A stretch of DNA of 64,000 bases from Microbacterium halophytorum (GTDB lineage: Bacteria > Actinomycetota > Actinomycetes > Actinomycetales > Microbacteriaceae): contig NZ_PNFA01000014.1 of assembly GCF_002970975.1 (NCBI RefSeq), positions 50,082 through 114,081 on the forward strand. Direction: 5' to 3'. The notes under the pieces are model-generated. The model worked only from the letters and a program-made list of their open reading frames with translations. It made no database searches and was not told where the DNA came from. This document shows positions 42,337-52,100 of this stretch, piece by piece (position 1 is the stretch's first letter; every line of letters starts with the position of its first letter). A program made the position numbers and the translations under genes.

Positions 42337-43412
42337 GAGCGCGCATCGCGGGCGTGTGGGACCGCCTGATGCACTGGCTGCTCGACGAGCACCGTGCGAG
42401 CTACGGCGTGGCCGTCATGCGCATGGGCTTCGGCGCGATGACGATCGCGCTCATCCTGATGTTCCTTCCCGACATGTCGTACTCGTTCGGCGAGGGCTCC
42501 CGCTGGGGAGAGGTGTACTACCGCACCTCGCGCGTCGACGACTACGCGTGGCCGATCTCCGATCTGTTCTCGCGGCAGGACTCGGATGCCGTCACGCTCG
42601 TGAAGGTTGCCGTGCTGCTCGCGGTCGCCGTCGCCTACATGGTCGGCTGGCGCATGCGCATCATCTCGCCGCTGTTCGTCGTCGTGCTGCTCGGCTTCGC
42701 ATCGACGAACCCGCAGCTGTTCGCCACCGGCCACCACCAGACGCTCCGCGTCATGCTCATCTTCCTGCTGCTCGCCGACACCTCGCGCGTGTGGTCGCTC
42801 GACGCCCGCCGTCGGCGCCTCAAGGGGGAGCCGCCCGCGCTCGGCTTCCGCGACATCCGGCTGCCCCGATGGGTGCCGGTCCTCGCGAACAACGTCGCGG
42901 TGATCCTCGTCGGCGCGCAGCTGTGCATCATCTACGTCTCGAGCGCCCTGTGGAAGCTGCAGGGCCCCATGTGGCACGACGGCACGGCGGTGTACTACAC
43001 GCTCCGGCTCCAGGAGCTGGCGCTGCTGCCGTGGCTGAACGACCTGATCTGGCCGCTCACGCCGCTCGTCATCGTCGCGACGTACGCGGCGGTGTACGGT
43101 CAGCTGCTGTTCCCGCTGATGTTGCTGAACCGGTGGACTCGCATCGTCGGCCTCGTCGTCGTCACGGGCATGCACTTCGCGATCGGCATCCTCCTGGCGC
43201 TGCCCTGGTTCTCGCTCGTGATGATCTTCAGCGACATGATCTTCATCCGCACCGTCAGCTGGCGCTGGCTCGCAGACCTCATCCGGCCCCGCGCGGAGCG
43301 CGTCTGGGGCAGGGTCACCCGCCGCCCGGTGCCTGTTACGGATGACGACGGGGAACAGGGCACGCGCGGGAGCGGCAGCGAGCCGGCCTCCCAATCGCCC
43401 GCGAACGCGTAG
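42333..43412 (+). CDS. HTTM-domain membrane protein (gamma-carboxylase-like)
   Basis: 359-residue polytopic protein with the horizontally transferred transmembrane (HTTM) domain related to vitamin-K-dependent gamma-glutamyl carboxylase. Seen: HRASYGVAVMRMGFGAMTIAL near residue 20, STNPQLFATGHHQTLRVMLIFLLLAD (the conserved His-rich turn) near 125, IIYVSSALWKLQGPMWHDGTAVYYTLR near 205 with the conserved lysine, and GMHFAIGILLALPWFS near 285. Prokaryotic HTTM proteins are not shown to carboxylate. Coupled to DUF5819 by ATGA. The last 40 residues are disordered. Confidence 0.88.
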   Translation: MRARIAGVWDRLMHWLLDEHRASYGVAVMRMGFGAMTIALILMFLPDMSYSFGEGSRWGEVYYRTSRVDDYAWPISDLFSRQDSDAVTLVKVAVLLAVAVAYMVGWRMRIISPLFVVVLLGFASTNPQLFATGHHQTLRVMLIFLLLADTSRVWSLDARRRRLKGEPPALGFRDIRLPRWVPVLANNVAVILVGAQLCIIYVSSALWKLQGPMWHDGTAVYYTLRLQELALLPWLNDLIWPLTPLVIVATYAAVYGQLLFPLMLLNRWTRIVGLVVVTGMHFAIGILLALPWFSLVMIFSDMIFIRTVSWRWLADLIRPRAERVWGRVTRRPVPVTDDDGEQGTRGSGSEPASQSPANA

Positions 43413-43431
43413 CCCGGCCACTGACCGGCCT

Positions 43432-43581
43432 GCGCCCGTTCGACGTCACAGCCGTCGCCCTCGGCGGCGCCCGAAGGAAGGGCGGCAACTGCGATTGCGG
43501 TGGCCCGCGCCCGTTCGATGTCGCAGTCGTCGCCCTCCGCCGCATCCGGAGAGGGCCACAGTTGCGATTGCGGCCCGGCCG
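43432..43581. repeat. 75-bp imperfect tandem duplication
   Basis: Both units begin GCGCCCGTTCGAxGTC and end CTGCGATTGCGG or TTGCGATTGCGG (43432-43506, 43507-43581). Identity is high at both ends and lower in the centre. Confidence 0.65.
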
Positions 43582-43658
43582 CGCGGGGGTCCGGCGGCCC
43601 TTGTGCCCCGAGCACAGGCGGGCGCGGCATCGTGTGCGGCCGCCTGTGTCGGGAGTAC

Positions 43659-43696
43659 ACAATGCATTGTCGCCCGCATTGTCGCGGGCATACCGT
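43659..43696 (+). promoter_or_regulatory. Acyl-CoA oxidase promoter with 12-bp palindrome
   Basis: Perfect palindrome ACAATGCATTGT (43659-43670) overlaps a possible -35 TTGTCG (43667-43672), followed by an 18-bp spacer and -10 TACCGT (43691-43696). A second GCATTGTCGC half-like sequence lies between. A fatty-acid-responsive TetR or GntR regulator is a plausible binder. Confidence 0.45.
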
Positions 43697-43773
43697 GAAG
43701 GCATCCACACCGCTCGCGTGCGATCCGCGCGCACCAGCAGCGCGCATCGATGCGCGCAGGAGGAGGCTCCCCG

Positions 43774-45807
43774 ATGACCGTCACCGCGACCGAAACGGCG
43801 ATCGACGCGCTCGAGGCCCGTATCGACATCCCCGCCGTCACCGACGCCCTGCTCGGCACGTGGGCGGGCGTGCGGCGCGAGGCGCGCGAGATGATCAAGG
43901 ACCCGGCGTTCTGGCGCATCGAGGGGCAGCCGATCGCGGAGCACCGCCAGCGCGCGCTCGAGCAGACGCACCTCCTCGTGCAGCACGGCGCCTCGGCGAG
44001 GGCGAACCCCGTCGAGTACGGCGGCGGCGACAACCAGGGCGGCAACCTCGCGGGCTTCGAGGAGCTCGTCGTCGCCGACCCGAGCCTGCAGATCAAGTCG
44101 GGCGTGCAGTGGGGCCTCTTCGGCTCCGCCATCCTCCAGCTCGGCACGAAGCCGCACCACGACGAGTGGCTGCGCGACGCCGCCGAGATGCGGCTGCCGG
44201 GGGCGTTCGCCATGACCGAGACGGGGCACGGCTCCGACGTGCAGTCGATCGCGACGACGGCGACGTACGACCCGGATGCGCAGGAGTTCGTCATCGATAC
44301 TCCCTTCCGCGGGGCGTGGAAGGACTACCTCGGCAACGCCGGCCAGCACGCGACGGCGGCGACGGTGTTCGCGCAGCTCATCACGAACGGCGTCAACTAC
44401 GGCGTGCACTGCTTCTTCGTGCCGATCCGCGATGAGTCCGGCGAGTTCCTGCCCGGCGTGGGCGGCGAGGACGACGGCCCCAAGGGCGGTCTGAACGGCG
44501 TCGACAACGGCCGCCTCCACTTCGACGGGGTGCGCGTGCCGCGCGCGAACCTGCTGAACCGCTACGGCGACGTCGCGGCCGACGGCACATACTCGAGCCC
44601 GATCGCGAGCCCCGGCCGCCGCTTCTTCACGATGCTCGGCGCGCTCGTGCAGGGCCGCGTCTCGCTCGACGGCGCCGCGACCTGGGGCTCCGCCCTGGCG
44701 ATGACGATCGCCGTCACCTACGGCAACCAGCGCCGCCAGTTCGACAATGGCAGCGGCGAGACGTACCTGCTCGACTACGGTCGGCACCAGCGCCGGCTAA
44801 TGCCCCGGCTCGCGACGGTGTACGCGCAGGCGTTCGCGCACGACGAGCTGCTGCAGAAGTTCGACGCCGTCTTCAGCGGCGCCGCCGACACCGACGACAA
44901 CCGTCAGGACCTCGAGACGCTGGCCGCCGCGCTGAAGCCGCTGTCGACGTGGAACGCGCTCGACATCGTCCAGGAGGCGCGCGAGGCCTGCGGCGGCGCA
45001 GGGTTCCTCGCCGAGAACCGCCTCACGGGCCTGCGCAGCGATCTCGACGTGTACGTCACGTTCGAGGGCGACAACAACGTGCTGCTCCAGCTCGTCGGCA
45101 AGCGGCTGCTCGCCGACTACGCGAAGCAGTTCTCCGGCCCGCCCGCCGATGTCGCGAAGGCCGTCGCCGGCCAGACGGCCGGCCGCATCTACCACGCGGC
45201 GGGCCTGCGCCGCCTCGGGCAGGCGTTCACCGACCTCGGCTCGACCGCGCGCTCCGTCGAGCTCGGCCTGCGTGCCGAGCAGCAGCACGACCTGCTCGCC
45301 GGCCGGGTCGAGCAGATGATCGCCGACGTCGCCGCGGCGCTGCGCCCGGCGAGCAAGCTGCCGCCGGCGGAGGGCGCCGCGCTGTTCAACCAGCACCAGA
45401 ACGACCTGCTCGCCGCCGCGCGGGCCCACGGCGAGCTGCTGCAGTGGGAGGCGTTCACCGATGCGATCGAGCGCATCGACGACGCCGACACCCGCACGGT
45501 GCTGACCTGGCTGCGCGACCTGTTCGGCCTCGGCCTCATCGAGGAGCACCTCGAGTGGCATCTCATCGCCGGCCGCCTCTCGACGCAGCGCGCGGCCGCC
45601 GTGAGCAGCTACATCGATCGGCTCTGCGCACGCCTGCGCAACCACGCGCAGGACCTCGTCGACGCGTTCGCCTACGAGCCCGAGCACGTGCGGGCGCCGA
45701 TCGCCTCGGGCGCCGAGCGCGAGCGCCAAGAGGAGGCGGCGCGCCACTACGCGGACCTCGCCGCGAGCGGCCGCGCCCCGAAGAAGGAGCCGAAGCCGAA
45801 GAAGTGA
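43774..45807 (+). CDS. Acyl-CoA oxidase / acyl-CoA dehydrogenase family
   Basis: FAD enzyme of the long acyl-CoA oxidase (ACOX) type, 677 residues against about 400 for ordinary acyl-CoA dehydrogenases. It catalyses the first beta-oxidation step, forming trans-2-enoyl-CoA. Seen: GVQWGLFGSAILQLGTKPHHDEWL, the flavin-binding FAMTETGHGSDVQSIATTA near residue 147, GALVQGRVSLDGAATWGSALAM near 290, ACGGAGFLAENRL near 405, and TFEGDNNVLLQLV near 430, where Glu431 fits the catalytic base. The C-terminal half is helical and ends with a basic KKEPKPKK tail. AGGAGG precedes the ATG by 7 nt. A single gene unit bounded by an operator and a strong terminator. Confidence 0.9.
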   Translation: MTVTATETAIDALEARIDIPAVTDALLGTWAGVRREAREMIKDPAFWRIEGQPIAEHRQRALEQTHLLVQHGASARANPVEYGGGDNQGGNLAGFEELVVADPSLQIKSGVQWGLFGSAILQLGTKPHHDEWLRDAAEMRLPGAFAMTETGHGSDVQSIATTATYDPDAQEFVIDTPFRGAWKDYLGNAGQHATAATVFAQLITNGVNYGVHCFFVPIRDESGEFLPGVGGEDDGPKGGLNGVDNGRLHFDGVRVPRANLLNRYGDVAADGTYSSPIASPGRRFFTMLGALVQGRVSLDGAATWGSALAMTIAVTYGNQRRQFDNGSGETYLLDYGRHQRRLMPRLATVYAQAFAHDELLQKFDAVFSGAADTDDNRQDLETLAAALKPLSTWNALDIVQEAREACGGAGFLAENRLTGLRSDLDVYVTFEGDNNVLLQLVGKRLLADYAKQFSGPPADVAKAVAGQTAGRIYHAAGLRRLGQAFTDLGSTARSVELGLRAEQQHDLLAGRVEQMIADVAAALRPASKLPPAEGAALFNQHQNDLLAAARAHGELLQWEAFTDAIERIDDADTRTVLTWLRDLFGLGLIEEHLEWHLIAGRLSTQRAAAVSSYIDRLCARLRNHAQDLVDAFAYEPEHVRAPIASGAERERQEEAARHYADLAASGRAPKKEPKPKK

Positions 45808-45831
45808 CGGCCGTGACCCGCGGCATATTCC

Positions 45832-45872
45832 CCGAGCCGCGGCAGAATCATCCGGATTCTGCCGCGGCTCGG
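45832..45872 (+). terminator. Terminator of acyl-CoA oxidase gene
   Basis: Perfect 18-bp stem CCGAGCCGCGGCAGAATC with its complement and a 5-nt loop (ATCCG), 24 bp after the stop codon. Confidence 0.8.
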
Positions 45873-45924
45873 CGATTCTGCAGTGCGTCGGAGCATGCCG
45901 GATGGGGCGTGCCGGTTGTAGGGG

Positions 45925-45977
45925 GATTCCTCGGGTGTAGGCCGAACGGCGCGGGTTGTGCCTAGAGCCGAGGAATC
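45925..45977. repeat. 53-bp inverted repeat upstream of the PFNA-like locus
   Basis: Perfect 10-bp arms GATTCCTCGG / CCGAGGAATC with inner TAGGC/GCCTA pairing. It lies 53 bp after the previous terminator and about 100 bp before the promoter of the large surface protein, so it could be an operator, attenuator or dispersed palindrome. Confidence 0.55.
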
Positions 45978-46080
45978 TTCCTGCGTTCGGGGCAGGGCCG
46001 GACGCCCCGCGGCCGTGCGCCCAGCGGCCGTCGTATGGGCAGAACTCCCCGGGCCCCGGGGATCCGCCAGGCCGTCCACG

Positions 46081-46086
46081 TAAACT
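46081..46086 (+). promoter_or_regulatory. -10 hexamer TAAACT, probable promoter of the PFNA-like locus
   Basis: TAAACT is the best -10 in the gap and leaves a leader of about 60 nt before the ATG at 46153. No clear -35 is seen. The leader contains GGGGAGAGG just before the start. Confidence 0.4.
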
Positions 46087-46152
46087 GGCACGGCCGGTCC
46101 ATGCGCGGCCGGCGGCTCGCGGCACGGGCTCGCGAGCGCACTGGGGAGAGGT

Positions 46153-49100
46153 ATGGCTATTTCGTCGTGGCTGCACGGCCGACGCAGGGTGGTGGCGAGC
46201 ACCGCCTTCGTCGGCGTCGCCGCCGTCACGATCGCCACCCTCGCCGTGGTCTACGAGGGCGAGCCCACGACCGAGCTCGACCTGAACGACGGCAGCGTCT
46301 GGCTGACGAACGAGCAGTTCCTCGCCACGGGCCACTTCAACGACTCTTCCCGCCAGCTCGACGGCTCCGTGCGGGCCACGAGCGCCGCGTTCGACGTGCG
46401 TCAGCAGGCCGACAGCGTGCTCCTGCTCGACGAGCAGACCTCCACCGTCGCGGCGGTCGACGTCGCCACGATGTCGATGTCGTCGCCCGCCGACCTCCAA
46501 CCGGGCGCCGATGTGCAGATCGGCGGTTCGACTGCCTCCGTCCTCGCGCCCAAGAGCGGCGAGGTCTTCGTCATGCCGGCCGACGGCATCGGCAGCTTCG
46601 ACCGGTCGAAGGCGGAGCCCGTCGCCGAGCTCGGCGGCGGCGCCGCCATGACGGTCGGCCGCGACGGCACGGTGTACGCCGCCTCTCCCGAGGAGTCGGC
46701 GATCTACGAGATCCCTGTAGACGCCAACGGCGCCGCGGGCGAACCGCAGGCGCACGAGGTCGAGGGGCTCGGCAAGAAGGCCTCGCTCGAGATCGCCGCC
46801 GTCGGCCGCACCGCCGTCGTCTTCGATCGGTCGACCGGGGCGCTGATCGGCGCCGACGGTTTCCGGGCCGAGGTCCCCGCCGCCGAGGCGGCCGATGCCC
46901 GGCTGCAGCAGACGTCCTCCGACGGCGAGAGCGTCTTCCTCGCGACCAGCACCGAGCTGCACGAGTTCCCGCTCGCGGGCGGCGAGCCGACAGCGACGCC
47001 GTCCGGCGGGGGCGAGGGCGCGCCGGCCGCTCCCGTGTGGCTGAACGGGTGCGCGTACTCGGCCTGGGCGTCATCCGGAGCCTTCCTGCGCGACTGCCAG
47101 GGCGACGCCCACGACGAGGCGGCCGACCTCCCCGGTTCCGACTCTCCCGAGGAGCTGATCTTCCGCGTCAACCGCGACGTGATCGTCCTCAACGACGTCG
47201 CCGACGGAGGGGCGTGGGAGGTCGTCGACTCGCTGCGCAAGGTCGACAACTGGGACGACCTCACCCCGCCGGAGGGCGAGGAGAGCGAGGAGGAGGACGA
47301 CTCCACCGACGAGACGATCGAGGTCGAACCGCCGGACCGCAGCGAGGAGAACCAGGACCCGACGGCCGCCGATGACGAGATCGGCGTGCGCGCCGGTCGC
47401 TCGACGGTGCTGCCCGTGCTCGACAACGACTCCGACCCCGACGGCGACATCCTGACCGTGACGGCGCCAGACGGCGGCCCCGACCTCGGCGAGGTCTCGA
47501 CGGTAGAAGACGGCTCGGCGTTCCAGATCGACGTCCAGCCGGGGGTGTCCGGCTCGGGCACCTTCGCTTATGAGGTCGACGACGGTCGAGGCGGCACCGA
47601 TCAGGCCACGGTCACGGTGGAGATCGTGCCCGAGAGCGAGAACGATCCGCCCGAGCCGAAGCGCGAGCCCGTCGTGCCGATCGAGGTCGGTGGGAGCGTG
47701 ACCTACAACGTGCTGCAGGATTGGCGCGACCCCGACGGCGACGACGTGTTCCTCACGGCGGTCGAGCCGTTGCCGGGCGACGGCGTCGACTTCACCCCGG
47801 ACGGCCAGGTCACCTACCGCGCGACGAGCGGCACGCAGGGGCCGCACGACCTGCCGATCACTGTGTCCGACGGCGAAGCGAGCGCCGCGGGCGTGCTGAG
47901 CCTCGACATCCGGCCCACGGGGTCGAGCGAACCCATCGCGAACAACGACCACGTCGTCGTGCGCGCCGGCGAGACGACGACCGTCGCACCGCTCGCGAAC
48001 GACGTCAACCCGACGACCGAGAACCTGCGCCTGACGGACGTCGGCGATGCCACCGGCGCGCGTATCGTGCCCGACTTCGCGAACAAGACGTTCACGTTCT
48101 CGAGCGACGAGGTCGGCACCCAATACGTGGACTACCTCGCGGCGGCGGGCCCGAACTCCGCGACGGGCTACGTGCGCATCGACGTCATTCCGGACGAAAC
48201 CCTCGACCTGCCGCCCGTCGCGGTGCGCGACGTGGCGCTCCTGCCGGCCGGCGGCGAGGCCCTCGTGAACGTGCTGGGCAACGACGAAGACCCGACGGGT
48301 GGCGTGCTCGTGCTCCAGTCGGTGCAGGTTCCGGATGACGCGAGGGGCGTGAGCGTCGCCGTTCTGAACCACGAGACGCTGCGCGTGACCGACACCGGCA
48401 CGCTCGCTGACCCCGTGACCGTCGAGTACAGCGTCTCGAACGGCCCGTACGAGGCCACGGGCGAGGTCGTGATCATCCCGATCCCGGCGCCGACGACCCT
48501 GCAGCCACCCGTCGCGAACGACGACGAGGTGACGGTGCGCGTCGGCGACGTCGCGACCGTCGATGTGCTCGAGAACGACTTCCACCCGAACGACGACGAG
48601 ATGCACGTGCTGCCCGAGGTCGTGGAGCCGCCCGACCCGGAGCAGGGCTCCGCATTCGTCTCGCAGGACACCGTGCGCTTCAAGGCGGCGGACGAGCCCG
48701 GCACGGCATACGTGACGTACGAGGTCGCCGACTCGCACGATCAGCGCGACTCGGCCTTCATCACCGTGAACATCCTCGAACGCGACGACGAGCGCAACCA
48801 GGCACCGCGGGCTGAGGACATCGAGGCCAGGGCCCTCGCCGGCACGCAGGCGCAGATCGTGGTGCCGCTCGACGGCATCGACCCCGACGGCGACTCCGTC
48901 GAACTGATCGGCATCGACTCGGCGCCGGAGAAGGGCACGGTCGTCGAGACGGCCGGCGACCACTTCGTCTACGAGGCGTTCCCGGATTCCGTGGGCGTCG
49001 ACGCCTTCAGCTACCGCGTTCGCGACCGTCTGGGCGCCGAGTCGACCGCCACCATCCGCGTCGGCATCGCACCCGCGCAGGACGCCAACCAGTCGCCGTA

Positions 49101-52100
49101 TGCCGAGACCGACGCCCTGTTCGTGCGGCCCGGCCGCAAGGTCGCCGTCCCCGTGCTGACGAACGACTCCGACCCGGATGGCGACCAGGTCGGCCTGGTC
49201 GAGGATGGCCTGGTGCTGCCCGAGGACGTCAGCGGCATGAGCGCCGAGGTCCTCGGCGACCGCGTGGTCGTTGTGGCTCCGGAGGAGGAGCAGGAGACCT
49301 CGCTGCAGTACGAGATCGCGGACGAGAAGGGCGCCAGGGCGACCGGGCTCGTCTCGGTCACGGTCGACGAGGACGTGCCGCTCGAGCCGCCCGTCGCGCG
49401 CGACGACACCGTCCTGATCGAAGACGTCACGGAAGAGCTCACGGCCGACGTCGAGGTGCTCGCGAACGACGAGGACCCGGACGGCACGGTCGAGGCCCTC
49501 GAGCTCGCTGCACAGGGCGGCGAGCTCGTCGGCGAGGGCATCGTCCGGGTGTCCGTCACGGAGGAGCGCCAGGTGCTCACCTACACCGTGACGGACGAGG
49601 ACGGCCAGGAGGCGTCGGCGTTCATCAGGGTGCCCGCCGTCGAGGACCTCGCGCCGAGCGTGCTCACGCCGTCGCCGCTCGAGGTCGCCAGCGGCGAGAC
49701 GGCGGTGCTGCCGCTGGACGAGTACGTCTCCGTGCAGGGCGGCGGCTCCGTCCGCATCACGCAGGCCGACCGCGTCTCGGCGATCCACGCGAACGGCGAG
49801 CCGCTGGTGCGGGACGCGACGACGCTCGTCTACACCTCGCAGGAGGGCTACCACGGGCCGGACGCCATCACGTTCGAGGTGACGGACGGCGAGGGCCCCG
49901 ACGACCCGAACGGCCGCACCTCGACGCTGACCATCCCGGTCACGGTGCAGCCGCCCGAGAACGTCAGCCCCGAGTTCACGGACGGTTCGCTCGAGATCGG
50001 CGCGGGCGACGGCCCCGGCGAGGTCGACCTCGCCGCACTCACGGACGACCCGGACGACGGCGACCTCGACCGGATGAGCTACCGCGTCACGGGCGGCCAG
50101 GCCGCGCGCATCGACGTATCGGTCGACGGTCAGACGCTCGTCGCCGAGGCGGGGCCGGACGCCCAGGGCGAGCAGGCGGCGATCGAGCTGGAGATCTCCG
50201 ACGGCGAGAGCGAACCCGTCACCGGCACGGTGCGCATCGAGGTCACGGCGACGAACCGCGCGGTTCCCGTCGCGAACGACGACGTGCTGGACGACGCGCA
50301 CCAGGGTGAGACGTACACGATCGATGTGCTCGACAACGACTTCAACCCGTTCCCGGATGAAGAGCTGACGGTCGTCGACGCGCGCATCGACGCGGGAACG
50401 GGGGCCGTCTCGTACGATGCGTCGAGCGTCGAGGTGACGCCGGGCGCCGACTTCCACGGCACGATGACGGTGATGTACCGGGTGCAGGACGCCACGGGCG
50501 ACCCCGAGCGCGAGGCGCAGGCGCGCGTCGAGCTGACGGTGAAGGGCCGGCCGGGCGCGCCGACCGAGGTCACCGGCAGCGAGGAGATGAACCGCTCGGC
50601 GATCATCAGCTGGCGCCCGCCGCCCAGCAACGGCGAGCCCATCACGGGCTACACCGTGACGAGCGTGCAGGGCCCCGAAGTGTCGCAGGAATGCCCCGCG
50701 ACGACCTGCACCATCACGGGGCTGACGAACGGCCAGGAGTACAGCTTCGCCGTGACGGCGACGAACGCCGTCGGCGAGTCGGAGCCGTCTCCGCCCTCTC
50801 CGCCCGTCACACCCGATGTGAAGCCCGAGCGGCCGAACGCCCCGCGCATCACCGACTTCGACGACCGCTCGCTCGACGTGGCGTGGCAGGCGCCCGCCAA
50901 CGAGGGCACGCCGATCGAGAGCTACACCCTGTCGATCTCGCCGGCGGCGCCCGACGGCACGAGCCAGAAGACGTTCCCGGCCGGAACGCTCTCGCACACC
51001 TGGACGGGGCTGCAGAACGGCCAGAGCTACGTCTTCAGCGTCGCGGCGAAGAACGGCGCGAAGGAACCGTCGGACACGAGCCGCGAGTCGGCGGCGAATT
51101 CTCCCGCCGCGCCGCCGAACGCTCCGGGAAAGCCGCAGATCTCCGGCGCGGAACCGGTCGGCGACGAGTCGCAGATGACGGTGAAGTGGGGCCAAGTGAC
51201 GGGCGGCGCCGCGAACGGCGACCCCGTTCAGCGGTACCAGGTGCAGCGCACGGGCGGCGGCGCAGGGAACACGAACGTCGGCGTTGTGAGCGCGCCGACG
51301 GTGACGAAGACCGTCCGGGTGCCGATCTCGACGGAGAACTACACCTACCGGGTGCGCGCCGAGAACAAGGCGGGCTGGGGGGCGTGGAGCGCTTGGACCG
51401 ATCCCCGGCGCGCCGCGGCGCCGCCTGGCGCGCCGGCATCGGTCAGCGCGACAGAAACGCAGACCAACACCAGTGGCGGCTCCGCCGTGGTGTCCTGGAA
51501 GCCGGTCACGGATCTCAACGGCGCGCGCGAAGACGAGGTGTCGTACCTCGTGACATGGCAGGGCGGGAGCAAGACCGTCCCGAACAGCAATATGCTCGCA
51601 GATGGTCATCTGCAGACGAGCATCGGTGGACTGTCGAACGGCACGTCGTACACCTTCCGCGTGCGCACCCAGACGAGCGGCACCGGCTTCACTTACGAGA
51701 GCGGTTCGGCGACGGCGTCGAACGCGGTCAAGCCGTGGGGCAAGCCGGCGGCCCCGACCGTGAGAGCGAGCAAGACGGCCCCGACCAAACTCACGTATGA
51801 GGCCAACCGCTCCGGTGCCAGCAACGGCCGCAACCTCACCGCGATGCAGATCAAGTGGAACACCGGGACAGGCGGTGGCGGCGGGGAGCAGGGCACGACG
51901 TCGAAGGCGAGTTGGTCGACGACGGTCGACGTCGGCTACGAGAAGACGCGATGCGTGCAGGCGCGGGTGCAGAACTCGGAGGGCGCGTGGAGCGACTGGT
52001 CGGGGCTGAACTGCGCCACGAGCGGCAAGAAGCCGAAACCGCGCGTCTGGATCAGTAAGGGCGACCGCACGCCGGGCACACCGGGGAGCGGCAACGCCTA

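Larger units (their letters stand above)
43413..43773. other. 361-bp gap with tandem duplication and operator
   Basis: Contains a 75-bp imperfect tandem duplication and the promoter/operator of the acyl-CoA oxidase gene. No gene is supported. Confidence 0.55.
45808..46152. other. 345-bp gap with terminator, hairpin and PFNA-like promoter
   Basis: Contains the acyl-CoA oxidase terminator, a second large inverted repeat and the probable promoter of the surface-protein/kinase locus. No gene is supported. Confidence 0.55.
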
